Source of the DNA: Lentisphaerota bacterium
GTDB taxonomy: Bacteria > Verrucomicrobiota > Kiritimatiellia > CAIQIC01 > Lenti-01
Assembly: GCA_012514035.1 (NCBI GenBank)
Contig: JAAZBB010000053.1
Span: forward strand, 1-62,257
Direction of reading: 5' to 3'
Length of the DNA: 62,257 bases
Below, piece after piece: positions 45,841-54,775 of this stretch. Numbering within the stretch: position 1 is the stretch's first letter; each line of letters starts with the position of its first letter. The notes under the pieces were generated by a model. It did not search any database. It was not told where the DNA came from and was given only the letters and a program-made list of their open reading frames with translations. Made by a program: the position numbers and the translations under genes.

Positions 45841-47217
45841 CTAGGCGCGAACCTCCTCCTGCAAGGTGATGACCCGCGGCCGGCTCAAACGCCGGCAGAA
45901 CTCGTCGGTGGTGGCCAAATGCTCTTGCAGGCGCACAAACGTCTTCTGGAATTCCTCCGTGCTGGTGACCCCGGCCAGGGCACGCTCCAGGGCCTGCTCG
46001 ACCTGCAGCAGCTCCTGAACCTTCGCACCCAGATTGGTGATGGTGGCAATCTGCTGTTCAACGATGCCTGCGGCATTGGCCGCCTTCTGCAGGCTTTCGC
46101 CCAGCGTGGCCTGGACTTCCTGGGCGCTGGCCGCGTAGCGGCCGGCCAGCTCGGCCGCCTGCTCGTGGGCGTGTGCCATTGCCGCCGCCAGCGCCTGCAC
46201 CTCCTCGTCCGTCGCCGTCTTGCGCGCCGCTACGTACCGGTTAGCCAATTCCTCGAACTGCGTCTTCATTTCCGATGCGGCTTTTTCAATGGAGAGGGTA
46301 AAGACCTCCTCGTAGCGGTCTGGATCCGGAATATACCGGCGGAAGGCGGCTTCGATCGAATCTTCCAGGTTCTCGATCACCACCGGCTGCGATTCGGGCG
46401 ACGGCAGGCGCGAAACAAACTGTTCGTCCAGGTAGATGTCGATGTCCGACAGCAGGGTCGCCTCCCGGCGCATGACCGACGTCAACGGGAACTGCACAAA
46501 GGTCACCAGCATCAGGGCCAGGAAGGTTGTGTCGAAGGCAACGCCGAGGCCGATGGTCACCTCGGCGATGGCGCCTTTGATGGCCGTCAGTTCCGCGGCG
46601 CCCGACAGGAATTCCGCGAACCCGCCGACGGCCGCGCTCAGCCCCTGCACCGTACCAATGAAGCCCAGAATCGGGATCACCCACATCATCGTGCGCGCCA
46701 GGGTGAAGGTCAGGTCCGACATCACCGTGTCGCGACCGTTTTCAGAACTGACCCAGCCCCCGACGCGGCCAACGTCCTTGGTTGACAGCCACAGGCCCAG
46801 GCCGCGGTCCAGCCGGCCCAGCATGATGCTCTTGGTGTCGCTGCCGGAGTCGTGGATGCGCTTGCGAAGCAACTGCAGCTCCTCCTCATTGTCCATGTTC
46901 ACACCCAGGACCTGGGCGGTGTCTTCGCTGATGTGGCGGATCTGCTCTCTGACGATCCGGTTCTTCTGGAACAGGAACAGCACCACCACGAAGAAGCTGA
47001 ACAGTTCCAGCCATTGCACCGGACCGCGCTGGTTGATCAGGCCGTTCGCGAACTTGAGCAGCCCCTGGTTGTATGCCTTGGCCCCGAAATGCAGGCCAAA
47101 GGACACAATCAACGTGAGGATCAACGCCCCGATCAATTGAACCCAGACATTCGCATCCGTGTTCGCCCGTTCCCCGGTGAGTTGCTCACTCTGATCCATC
47201 ACGTTTTCCTTGGCCAT
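45841..47217 (-). CDS. TolQ/ExbB/MotA-like proton channel protein with long C-terminal helix
   Basis: 458 residues from the ATG of MAKENVMDQSEQ, with AGGTGA upstream; an ATG 30 bp earlier lacks such a site. Three membrane segments (about 25-45, 65-85 and 160-235) frame the conserved family part: VIPILGFIGTVQGLSAAVGG and GLGVAFDTTFLALML. A helical tail of about 200 residues follows (AHAHEQAAELAGRYAASAQE). It should assemble with the two ExbD-like proteins of this operon into a proton-driven motor in the inner membrane. The long cytoplasmic tail recalls ZorA, but no ZorC/D genes are nearby. Confidence 0.88.
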   Translation of the reverse strand: MAKENVMDQSEQLTGERANTDANVWVQLIGALILTLIVSFGLHFGAKAYNQGLLKFANGLINQRGPVQWLELFSFFVVVLFLFQKNRIVREQIRHISEDTAQVLGVNMDNEEELQLLRKRIHDSGSDTKSIMLGRLDRGLGLWLSTKDVGRVGGWVSSENGRDTVMSDLTFTLARTMMWVIPILGFIGTVQGLSAAVGGFAEFLSGAAELTAIKGAIAEVTIGLGVAFDTTFLALMLVTFVQFPLTSVMRREATLLSDIDIYLDEQFVSRLPSPESQPVVIENLEDSIEAAFRRYIPDPDRYEEVFTLSIEKAASEMKTQFEELANRYVAARKTATDEEVQALAAAMAHAHEQAAELAGRYAASAQEVQATLGESLQKAANAAGIVEQQIATITNLGAKVQELLQVEQALERALAGVTSTEEFQKTFVRLQEHLATTDEFCRRLSRPRVITLQEEVRA

Positions 47218-47345
47218 AGCTATCACCTGCTGTTTATGTTGAGCCAAACGCCGGCCATGCGGCCTGCCAGTACGAGCACCCTCGCAAAATCACCGGACTG
47301 AGTCGATAAAAAATTACTGATCGGGACGGCCGGGCGGCGCCGCCT

Positions 47346-48380
47346 TCAGCGCCGTCTCTCGCTGAAGTCCCGCCCCGGCCGGCACCATTCGGCCCAGGTA
47401 CCGAGGCCATAGGCAAGATGCATCCAGGGAATCATGGCCAACAGCCAGCTGTCGCCGAGCCGGCGGGTGCGGGCGACGGTCCGCAACGTCACCACAAGTC
47501 CCAGCAACAGATACAGTCCCAGGTCGGCCGCCAGGAGCCAGCGCGCCCAGGGGAACCAGCAGGCCAGCCCGGTCAGGGCAGCCGTCCCGGCCACCCACAG
47601 CCCGGGCACCAGCGACAGCGGATTGAACGAGACCCCGCCCCGCAGCAACCGGATGCGCGTCGCCCCGTAGCTCCAGACCTGCCGCCAGAACCGGCCCAGC
47701 GATTGCCGCGGATAGTGCCGCACCCATGCCTCCGGCACGAACACCAGTTTCCACCCCGCGCGCTCGGTCCGGAAGGCCGCGATCATTTCCTCGCCCGGAT
47801 AGAAGTCGGCCGGAAAGCCCCCCATCTGCGCGAAAGCCTCCCGCCGGTACGCGGCATTGCACCCGATGATCCGGTCCCAATCCACCGGATAGGCCGCTTC
47901 CCGGTTCCGGCGATACCGCTCCGCCACATAGGCGGCCGCCGGCGACGACAGGGCCAGGCCCGCCAGCCGCCCGATGCGGTTGATGTCGTCCGGCACCAGG
48001 CTCGGACCACTGGCCAGCCCGACCTGGGGGTCCGAAAACGGTTCCTGAATCCGAACCGGCCAATCCGGCGCCACCACGACGTCGTCATCCAGGAAGGCGA
48101 TCAGCTGCGCGCAAGCCTCCGCCGCACCTTCATTCTTCTTGCGACTGGAATCGCCCGTTTCAAATTGAATGTCCAAGTGCCGGATGTTGACGTGCCGGAT
48201 GCAAAGTTCGCGCAACTTCTCCACTACGGTCGCGTCGGACACCTTGCCCGCCACGATCACCTCCAGGCCGCCAAACCCCTCGGCCGCCACCAGCGATTCC
48301 AGCGTGCGGATCAGGATGTCCCGTCCCATGGTCGGAATCACCACCGACAGGCGCGGCCTCACCTCGCCGGATCCGCTCAC
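47346..48380 (-). CDS. GT2 family glycosyltransferase with C-terminal membrane segments
   Basis: 344 residues from a GTG overlapping the upstream stop (GTGA). RLSVVIPTMGRDILIRTLES is the GT2 opening, AFLDDDVVV the DxD metal motif, and FYPGEEMIAAFRTERAGW the conserved acceptor-site region. Two or three membrane segments lie near 255-320. It adds a sugar to a membrane-bound acceptor. It is the last gene of a six-gene coupled operon. Confidence 0.9.
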   Translation of the reverse strand: MSGSGEVRPRLSVVIPTMGRDILIRTLESLVAAEGFGGLEVIVAGKVSDATVVEKLRELCIRHVNIRHLDIQFETGDSSRKKNEGAAEACAQLIAFLDDDVVVAPDWPVRIQEPFSDPQVGLASGPSLVPDDINRIGRLAGLALSSPAAAYVAERYRRNREAAYPVDWDRIIGCNAAYRREAFAQMGGFPADFYPGEEMIAAFRTERAGWKLVFVPEAWVRHYPRQSLGRFWRQVWSYGATRIRLLRGGVSFNPLSLVPGLWVAGTAALTGLACWFPWARWLLAADLGLYLLLGLVVTLRTVARTRRLGDSWLLAMIPWMHLAYGLGTWAEWCRPGRDFSERRR

Positions 48381-50917
48381 GCCGCGGCCTCCGCTGTTTT
48401 CCGGCGCGGGATGGCCAGTCCAAGCAGCGCGCCCAGTCCCGCCAGCAGTCCGGCCGCCTGCACCGCGTGCGGCAGGGAAGACGGGGCGTACCACATGGCG
48501 ATCTGGTGCGTGCCCGCCTGCTCCAATGCAACCCCTTGGAACATGTAATCCACTCGCAAAACAGGAACCGGTTTGCCATCCACGGTCGCTTTCCAGTTCG
48601 GATCGTACTTTTCCGCCACGCGCATCACCACGGGCCCGTGGTTGCTCACCGTGAATTCATACCGTCCGGGAACCAGCCGCGTGATTTCCACTTCCGGCAC
48701 GGGCCCGGGGTCGCCCGCGGGCGGCGCGCAGACTTGGCTGCCCGGCGCCAGCAACACCGACCGGAACGGCTCGAAGGCTGGATCGGCCAGTGTTTTCAAT
48801 GCCTCATCGTCCTCAACCGTTCGCCACGATTGAACCGCCGCCACGCGCGGGGGTGTCGGCTTCAATTTCAGGACCGCCTCCGGGGCCTCGGGCGATGGCG
48901 TCACGCTGCGCGTTCCCACCCCGCCCTGCCCGTCGTCAAACGGCTGGTACGCCCAGTCCATCTCCAGTTGCGATGCCCAGGCGGGATTCCCGAGCAGCTG
49001 CCGGGCCACGGGACCATGCGCCAGCACATGGCTCACCGCCGTCAACCGCCACATGCGCACGGGATCCTTGACAGCTTCCCAGAACGCCTTGTAGTCCGCC
49101 GGCGGCCGCGGGAGCTGCGTCACGTTGACCGACGGGATTCCATGGTATGGAAAAAGATACGTCAGCCATAAATTATAGAATCCATCCTGCCCCGCCATGG
49201 CCGTCCGGTTGGGACCGATTTCCCGTTTCAAGTACCGCACCAGTTCGTTCTCCGCCACGTAGCCCGGCGGCATCGTCTGGATGTAGTGCGGCGCCAGGAT
49301 CACCGCGGCATCGAACAAAACCACCAGCGCCGGCAGCCACGCCGGCCAGGATTTTTTCCACACTGTGGAATCGGATTTTCCACACTGTGGAAAATTTTCG
49401 CTCTTTTTTCCACGCTGTGGAACTTGGTTTTCCACAGTGTGGAAAACTCCGCGCGCCAGCAGCCAAAGGATGCCCGCGCCAAGCAATAACGCCCCGCCGG
49501 CATAGGTCACGGAAAACGCCTTGTTCCACTGGATGGCCCGGCCCAGGTTCCCCCACCCCGCCGCCGCCAACCGCGCGGCCCCGCTCGATAAATCCGTCCA
49601 GAGCGCCAGCCCCGACAGCAGGAATATCCCCCCGGTAATCACCGCGCCCCATTGCCAGCGGCGCGCAAGTCGCGGCTCCATCCGCCCCGCCGCATCCAGC
49701 CCGAACGCCGCCAGCACGCCCCACGCCATCTGGAAGAAATGGATGAACTTGTTGGGATTCCGGATGCTTGAAAATCCCGGCAGCAAGCTCAACGGCTTGT
49801 ACAGTACGAAGAATTTGCCGAACGCCAGCAGCAGCGCCACCACGCACAGCCCGCTCCATAGCCAAATCACCACCGCTTCCTTCCGCCGCCGGAACGCATC
49901 CCCTAGGCCGATCAGCGCAAACAAGAGCGGGATCGCGCCCACATAAACGGTCTCCAATTTGAAATTCATGAAGCCCTGGCGCGTCTGTTCCCACCCCTCG
50001 CTCCGGCCCATCTTGCCCCAGTACGGGCCGTTGTTATCGCGGCTGCGCCAGCCGGTCCATCCCGGCGCGATGAAATCCAGGCTTTCCGACGGCGGCTGGC
50101 TCCACTGCGTGATGTACGCCCAATGCGCCGCCGGATCCTCCTGCCCCGGCACCTCCTCCACCCCCGCCCCGCGCGCTACAATTGCAGCCGAAACCGCCAG
50201 CGCTCCCGCCATCAGCGCCGCCGGCCACGACTTCTTCGCAATCTCGACAATATTCCACCCGTCCGCTGCTTGGGCCGCCTCAAACAACCCCAGCGGAACC
50301 AGCAACAGCGCGCAGAACAAGGCGACATCGCCTTGCTCCAGGAACATCGTCCCGGCCGCTGCGCCCCCCACCACCGACCACGCCATTCGCCCGGTCTTGC
50401 CCCAGCGTCCCAGCGCAAACACTGACAAGGCAAGAAACACCATCACGGCATATTTCCCCACATGCCCCGCATAAGTCAGCGTCAGGTTCGTCCCCACCCA
50501 GAACGCCACCAGCCCCCCAAAAACGCACGCCGCCGGCTTGAGCCCCTTGTCGCGCAAGTACAGCGCCAACAACCACCCCGCCAGCGCCAGGCACAGCCCG
50601 TGGAAAACGTTCATGAAAAGGTTGGAACCCAGAGCCAGCAACAGAAAATGCCGCGGATGCACCATGGTCATTCCTGGCATGCCCCACAGGGCCTCCCCCC
50701 CCCACTGATGGATGATGGATACCTGCAGCGTCCGCTCCAGGATACGCAGATGCCCGAGATTGTCGTCGGTCGTCATCAGCCACGACTTCGCCGGCCACAA
50801 GGCGTGAAATACCATTATCCCGGCCGCCAGGAACAACCCCAGGGCCAAGAATCCCCAGGCCCCTGCGGCGGATGCCTTGCGACCCACGGCTGCCAGATGC
50901 GGAGGACAGGTGTTCAC
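48377..50917 (-). CDS. YfhO-like large membrane protein (putative glycosyltransferase-related)
   Basis: 846 residues from a GTG overlapping the cupin stop (GTGA). About 12 to 13 membrane segments are visible in the first 560 residues, followed by a periplasmic domain. The short motif YDPNWKATVDG and LLPGFSSIRNPNKF resemble YfhO-family proteins, which belong to the GT-C fold and decorate surface polymers in Gram-positive bacteria. Residues about 491-522 are encoded by four TTTTCCAC palindromes in frame, between two membrane segments. It sits in a glycan operon, which supports a role in modifying or exporting that glycan. Confidence 0.85.
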   Translation of the reverse strand: MNTCPPHLAAVGRKASAAGAWGFLALGLFLAAGIMVFHALWPAKSWLMTTDDNLGHLRILERTLQVSIIHQWGGEALWGMPGMTMVHPRHFLLLALGSNLFMNVFHGLCLALAGWLLALYLRDKGLKPAACVFGGLVAFWVGTNLTLTYAGHVGKYAVMVFLALSVFALGRWGKTGRMAWSVVGGAAAGTMFLEQGDVALFCALLLVPLGLFEAAQAADGWNIVEIAKKSWPAALMAGALAVSAAIVARGAGVEEVPGQEDPAAHWAYITQWSQPPSESLDFIAPGWTGWRSRDNNGPYWGKMGRSEGWEQTRQGFMNFKLETVYVGAIPLLFALIGLGDAFRRRKEAVVIWLWSGLCVVALLLAFGKFFVLYKPLSLLPGFSSIRNPNKFIHFFQMAWGVLAAFGLDAAGRMEPRLARRWQWGAVITGGIFLLSGLALWTDLSSGAARLAAAGWGNLGRAIQWNKAFSVTYAGGALLLGAGILWLLARGVFHTVENQVPQRGKKSENFPQCGKSDSTVWKKSWPAWLPALVVLFDAAVILAPHYIQTMPPGYVAENELVRYLKREIGPNRTAMAGQDGFYNLWLTYLFPYHGIPSVNVTQLPRPPADYKAFWEAVKDPVRMWRLTAVSHVLAHGPVARQLLGNPAWASQLEMDWAYQPFDDGQGGVGTRSVTPSPEAPEAVLKLKPTPPRVAAVQSWRTVEDDEALKTLADPAFEPFRSVLLAPGSQVCAPPAGDPGPVPEVEITRLVPGRYEFTVSNHGPVVMRVAEKYDPNWKATVDGKPVPVLRVDYMFQGVALEQAGTHQIAMWYAPSSLPHAVQAAGLLAGLGALLGLAIPRRKTAEAAA
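49352..49446. repeat. Four TTTTCCAC palindromes in frame inside the YfhO-like gene
   Basis: Copies are at 49352-49370, 49376-49394, 49404-49422 and 49428-49446, with centres ACT, ACT, GCT and AGT between TTCCAC and GTGGAA arms. They encode residues such as FHTVENQVPQRGK. Spacers differ, so this is not a simple tandem duplication. Confidence 0.92.
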
Positions 50918-51285
50918 AGGCGGCAGATGTCCGAATGCCCAGGATCGTTCCGGGCCGAGAGGGCGTTGATCCAGCACGACGGCTCCAGAATCTCAAACAC
51001 GTGGTTCACGTGTTTTCCGATCACAAATACGTCCCCCGCCCTGACCTCGCATTCCTCCTTCTCCGCGGCCAGTGACCGGCCGGCCACTCGCTGCAGGGTA
51101 ATCTTGATGCGTCCCTCCAGGATGATGAATAGTTCCTCCGTCCGTTCATGGAAGTGGTTGCCCCGCACGGCACCCGCATCGGAACGGATCAGGTTCAGTT
51201 CCTCCCAGTGCCCCTCATTCACCAGGCCCCGGATGGATCCCCGGGCATCTGCGTGTTCAAAATACGGCTTTAGAAAGCGGATCAT
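50914..51285 (-). CDS. Cupin-domain protein (sugar-isomerase-like)
   Basis: 123 residues from the ATG of MIRFLKPYFEHADARGS, 1 bp past the reductase stop with GGAG nine bases upstream; an ATG at 51312 overlaps the previous gene and has no such site. The cupin core has GNHFHERTEELFIILEG and GDVFVIGKHVNHVFEI, with several His/Glu for metal. Relatives include FdtA/WxcM-type nucleotide-sugar isomerases. It lies between the RmlD-like and YfhO-like genes and could shape the deoxysugar used in this glycan. Confidence 0.87.
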   Translation of the reverse strand: MIRFLKPYFEHADARGSIRGLVNEGHWEELNLIRSDAGAVRGNHFHERTEELFIILEGRIKITLQRVAGRSLAAEKEECEVRAGDVFVIGKHVNHVFEILEPSCWINALSARNDPGHSDICRL

Positions 51286-51286
51286 G

Positions 51287-52138
51287 TCATATTTCTCCAT
51301 CCAGTTCTTCAATACTGCCCTGAGTTTGAAACGGCTGGCAGACGGCCGACGGGATCATGGACAAATCCTTCTGGAACAGGGGCTGACTGGCATCCGCATG
51401 CGTGGGCACCAAGGGGGCGACGAACAGCCCGGGATGGCGCTGCTGGAGCGCCGCCGCAAATTCGTAACGGCTCATGCGTTGGTTTCCGCACACATGGAAT
51501 ATGCCCCGGGACCGGTGTTGCACAATGGATTCCAACCCCTTGAGCAGCCATGTGACCGGAGTCGGCGAAAAATACACGTCGTCATACAAGTCAACGGCCT
51601 TGGCCTGCCGCATTGCGGTGGTCACCCATTCAAAGAAGGTGCCGTGACGGCCCATGACGGCGGAGGTTCGCACAATGCTGAAATCGAGAGGGCTTTGCTG
51701 GAGGATCAACTCCCCCAGCAGGTTTGATTTGCCATAGTTTGTCTTGGGGTCAGGCACGTCCATATCGGAATACCGGCCCCGTTCGCCGTCAAAAACGTAA
51801 TCCGTCGAAATAAAAACAACATGGGGCTTCATGGCGTGCTGTGGCAGAATGCGCACGAGGTCTTCGACGGGGGTGGTATTGATTTTCCGGGCGTATTCAG
51901 GTTCCGCCTCGCATTTCTTCAGGTTTTTTGTGCCCGCCACCCAGACCACGACGTCGGGCTGCACCATCTGCAGAACCTGCTCCATCTCAACTGGATCGGT
52001 GATGTCCAGATGTTGGAGCCGTTCATCCTTCCGGTGTTCGTAATAGGTACCGGCCACTCCGTATCGGGCATCGGCCAGAAAATGCCGGAACAGCCGGAGA
52101 CCGATGAAACTGGAGGCGCCAACGATTAGCACCTTCAT
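51287..52138 (-). CDS. RmlD-like NAD(P)-dependent sugar reductase
   Basis: 283 residues. GASSFIG (7-13) is the dinucleotide-binding motif; VFISTDYVFDGERGRY and TNYGKSNLLGE (YxxxK) match dTDP-4-dehydrorhamnose reductase relatives. It probably reduces a nucleotide keto-sugar in the cytoplasm. The ATG overlaps the stop of the gene upstream (ATGA). It may act on a nucleotide-activated deoxysugar for the surface glycan; no RmlABC genes are nearby. Confidence 0.88.
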   Translation of the reverse strand: MKVLIVGASSFIGLRLFRHFLADARYGVAGTYYEHRKDERLQHLDITDPVEMEQVLQMVQPDVVVWVAGTKNLKKCEAEPEYARKINTTPVEDLVRILPQHAMKPHVVFISTDYVFDGERGRYSDMDVPDPKTNYGKSNLLGELILQQSPLDFSIVRTSAVMGRHGTFFEWVTTAMRQAKAVDLYDDVYFSPTPVTWLLKGLESIVQHRSRGIFHVCGNQRMSRYEFAAALQQRHPGLFVAPLVPTHADASQPLFQKDLSMIPSAVCQPFQTQGSIEELDGEI

Positions 52139-53508
52139 TTGGGCATTGCCTTCATGACCGTTTCCATCGCCCCGTCGTAGGATTTATAATTATTGAGGGT
52201 TTCGGCGCCCACGCGGGCCTGGAGCTGCCGATGCAGCTCGGTGCCCGGGAACGGCGCGCACCGGGACATCTGGTAGCTGCGCTTTCTGCTCCGGGGCCGG
52301 TAGCCCATGTTCCGCAGGATGCGGAGGTCGTTGCGGGTGTCCTCGTCGGTCTGGCCCGGCATGTCACGCATCATGGTCAGGTGCAGCATCAGGTGCGGAT
52401 GCGTCCGGGACAGGTGTTCGAGCGTCTGCCTGAAATCCACCCGCTCGATCCCTTTTCTGACGTTTTTCAGAACATCGAGGTTGAAGGTTTCCACGCCGAA
52501 CCGCATACCCACGCAGCCAGAATCCACCATTTTATCGAACAGCCAGTCCGGGGAGAGGTCCAGCCGCCCCATCATGGTCCAGGGCAATCCCGTGTCTTTG
52601 AGATGATCGCAGAGCCGGGCAATGCGTTCCGGGCCCATGTTGAAGGTGTCGTCGTCGAAAAAGATGCTGCGGTAGCCATACTGTTTCACCGCCTCGCGGA
52701 TCTCCCGGGCGATGGCCTCCGGGGACCGGAGCGAAACATGCCCGAAATACATGCTTTGGGGCCAGGAACAGAACGTGCAATGGAAGGGGCAGCCCTTGCT
52801 GCCGTAGACCTGCAGTTGCGGCCGGGGGGTCGGCATGCTGGGATCGTAATATTTTGCTGCGCTCTTGTAATCGCGAAACGGGAATGGAATGGCGTCAAGG
52901 TCCATCACGATCTCGCTGGCGTACACACCCGGTTTCCCCGTCTCCGCCATTTGCAGGGCACTGAGAATGTACTCGCCCAGAAGGTAGAATGAGATGGCCG
53001 GATTCCGCTCCTGAATTTCCCGGGTCGTGGTTTCATTCAGGTGAGGCCCCGCCAAGGCCACCTTGGCAAAGGCGGCCACCCGGTTGGCGAACCAGACATC
53101 GATATCGATGGTGGGAGTGGAGCATTCCACCACCACGATGTCCGCCCGCTCCCTCGCCAGCTCTGCGAGAAACCGGTCGTAGTCGTATTCCTGTTCGGCA
53201 ACCGCATCCAAAATGTTGACGGCATGGCCATGCGCCCGCAAATAAGCCGCCGCATAGCCCATGAAAAACGGGTATGGGAAGTAGGATAGCGGCACCGGCA
53301 GGGTGAAAGGCCACCGGGAGCCAGCCCGCAGGCCGTAGCGGATGCCGTTGCCGATGCTCAGACCCTGGTTCAAGGCATAGCAGACATGCCGGCCGAGAGG
53401 CAGGCGGGTGATCCAGGGCTTGAACACAAAATGCTCGATGCGGAAATCGTTTTCCGGCCGGGAATCCCGGTCCCGAATGACGGGAGGGTTGGCAAACACG
53501 ACCTTCAT
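52135..53508 (-). CDS. B12-binding-type radical SAM enzyme
   Basis: 457 residues from an ATG overlapping the upstream stop (ATGA). The radical SAM cluster motif CxxxCxxC is C240, C244 and C247 in KGCPFHCTFCSW. The N-terminal region (about 60-200) looks like a cobalamin-binding fold: FFMGYAAAYLRAHGHAVNIL and ADIVVVECSTPTIDIDVW, but the DxHxxG cobalamin motif is not clear. The middle has IFFDDDTFNMGPERIARLCD, typical of this class. Such enzymes methylate or rearrange unreactive carbons. Its place in a glycan operon suggests a sugar or lipid-linked substrate. Confidence 0.88.
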   Translation of the reverse strand: MKVVFANPPVIRDRDSRPENDFRIEHFVFKPWITRLPLGRHVCYALNQGLSIGNGIRYGLRAGSRWPFTLPVPLSYFPYPFFMGYAAAYLRAHGHAVNILDAVAEQEYDYDRFLAELARERADIVVVECSTPTIDIDVWFANRVAAFAKVALAGPHLNETTTREIQERNPAISFYLLGEYILSALQMAETGKPGVYASEIVMDLDAIPFPFRDYKSAAKYYDPSMPTPRPQLQVYGSKGCPFHCTFCSWPQSMYFGHVSLRSPEAIAREIREAVKQYGYRSIFFDDDTFNMGPERIARLCDHLKDTGLPWTMMGRLDLSPDWLFDKMVDSGCVGMRFGVETFNLDVLKNVRKGIERVDFRQTLEHLSRTHPHLMLHLTMMRDMPGQTDEDTRNDLRILRNMGYRPRSRKRSYQMSRCAPFPGTELHRQLQARVGAETLNNYKSYDGAMETVMKAMPK

Positions 53509-54506
53509 GAGACAAAGTACGCTTTCAGGAAGGCGACCAATTCCCGGGCCCGCACGTCGATGGTGGCGCCCTTTTGAACGTACTCGTAGCCCCGCTGTGC
53601 AATCGCCAGCCGCTCGTCTTCGTGGTCCAGATAATACCGGATTTTCTCGGTCAAATCGCGGCCGCCCGTGGTAAAAACCATGCAATCCGACATGGTTTGC
53701 CGGGCGCTGGGCACAATGTCCGTAATGAGAAAGCCCCGACAGGCCAGGACTTCGAAGGTCCGGAGAGTGATGACATCCCAATCCATGCAGGTCTGCTGCG
53801 TGCAATTGAGATTGATCTTGGATGAACTGTACAAAACGGGGACGTCCTCCTGCGGGATTTTGCCCCGGGAGATCCGGCTAAAGGCCAGTTTGTAGCGGAT
53901 GGCCCGCCAGCCCAACTGGCTCCCAAACCGGTAGGCGTTGTTTCGCAGGAAGAGCAGGTTCCAGGTGCCGAAGAGACCGAAGTCGAAATCCACCGCGGGA
54001 TAAAGGTATTTCCAGGTGGCGGCGGTCCCCTTGATGTCGTTGCCGACATAGGAACATTCAAACCGGTATTTCTCGTCCACGGAGCGTGGATGGAACAAGG
54101 TGGTATCCACTCCGAACGGCAGGTAGAGGCTCGGGGCGGCCTTCTCCACGAGTCCGTGGTACACATCGAATAGTTTTTTCGAGAAGAATACGTACCCGTC
54201 GTATTCCTTCTTGCACCTGTTCCGAATGACGTCTTGCGCCTCGATGGAAAACCGCTCCCCGTTTTGGATGTACAGAATGCTTCTGTCCGCCATGTCGCGG
54301 CTGGGCGGAGTGTCATGCAGATAGATCATCGCCGCCAGTTTTTGCTTCGGCAGATAGTTGGGGGCGTACAACTCCGCCTGAATGTCTGGAAACTGCCGGT
54401 TGATGGCCCGGCAGAGCGACTCCATCAACAGTTCATCTCCTAGAACCTGGCGAAACTTGGAGTCCAAGGAGAATTTATTGTAGCCGACGTAAAAGCCAAT
54501 GTTCAT
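53505..54506 (-). CDS. CgeB-like glycosyltransferase, first gene of glycan operon
   Basis: 333 residues. The C-terminal half has VPVLYSSSKINLNCTQQT and LRTFEVLACRGFLITD, the pattern of CgeB-like glycosyltransferases (GT-B fold, PF13524-type). The N-terminal part lacks strong motifs. Its stop overlaps the radical SAM start (ATGA). It is probably cytoplasmic and attaches a sugar in surface glycan synthesis. A promoter candidate lies about 110 bp upstream. Confidence 0.82.
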   Translation of the reverse strand: MNIGFYVGYNKFSLDSKFRQVLGDELLMESLCRAINRQFPDIQAELYAPNYLPKQKLAAMIYLHDTPPSRDMADRSILYIQNGERFSIEAQDVIRNRCKKEYDGYVFFSKKLFDVYHGLVEKAAPSLYLPFGVDTTLFHPRSVDEKYRFECSYVGNDIKGTAATWKYLYPAVDFDFGLFGTWNLLFLRNNAYRFGSQLGWRAIRYKLAFSRISRGKIPQEDVPVLYSSSKINLNCTQQTCMDWDVITLRTFEVLACRGFLITDIVPSARQTMSDCMVFTTGGRDLTEKIRYYLDHEDERLAIAQRGYEYVQKGATIDVRARELVAFLKAYFVS

Positions 54507-54617
54507 GATTCAAGCGACCGAGGACATTCCGGAATAATCGACTTGGCCAGACAATTCCCTGTACATCCCGCCTCAGTTTTTCTCCCGTCTACCTCAACAT
54601 GGAGCAGACGAAGTTAT

Positions 54618-54645
54618 ATCATAGCTTTTCATCCCTGCCCGCCAA
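54618..54645 (-). promoter_or_regulatory. Candidate promoter of the six-gene glycan operon
   Basis: On the minus strand, TTGGCG (54640-54645) and TATGAT (54618-54623) are 16 bp apart; a TATAAC overlaps the -10. The leader to the ATG at 54506 would be about 105 bases. The 54507-54775 gap holds this, the downstream terminator, and nothing else I recognise. Confidence 0.42.
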
Positions 54646-54721
54646 CTTCTTGTTTGCCTGAAGTTTGTTTGCTGAACAAGCCTGGAAAAGTCATTTTCCA
54701 GGTCCTGCGGGAGAAAACGCA

Positions 54722-54751
54722 AACCGCCCCGTCCGTGCGGAAAGGGCGGTT
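54722..54751 (-). terminator. Probable terminator of the V/A-type ATPase operon
   Basis: AACCGCCC (54722-54729) and GGGCGGTT (54744-54751) form an 8-bp stem with a 14-base loop, 24 bp past the subunit K stop. On the minus strand it is followed by TTGCGTTTTC, a broken T-run. Confidence 0.6.
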
Positions 54752-54775
54752 GTGCGCAAGGCTGAAGACCCGGCT

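Noticed and set aside
45841..47217. Zorya-type anti-phage system
   Set aside because: The MotA-like protein has a long helical tail, but the ExbD-like partners lack a peptidoglycan-binding domain, and no ZorC, ZorD or ZorE genes are present.
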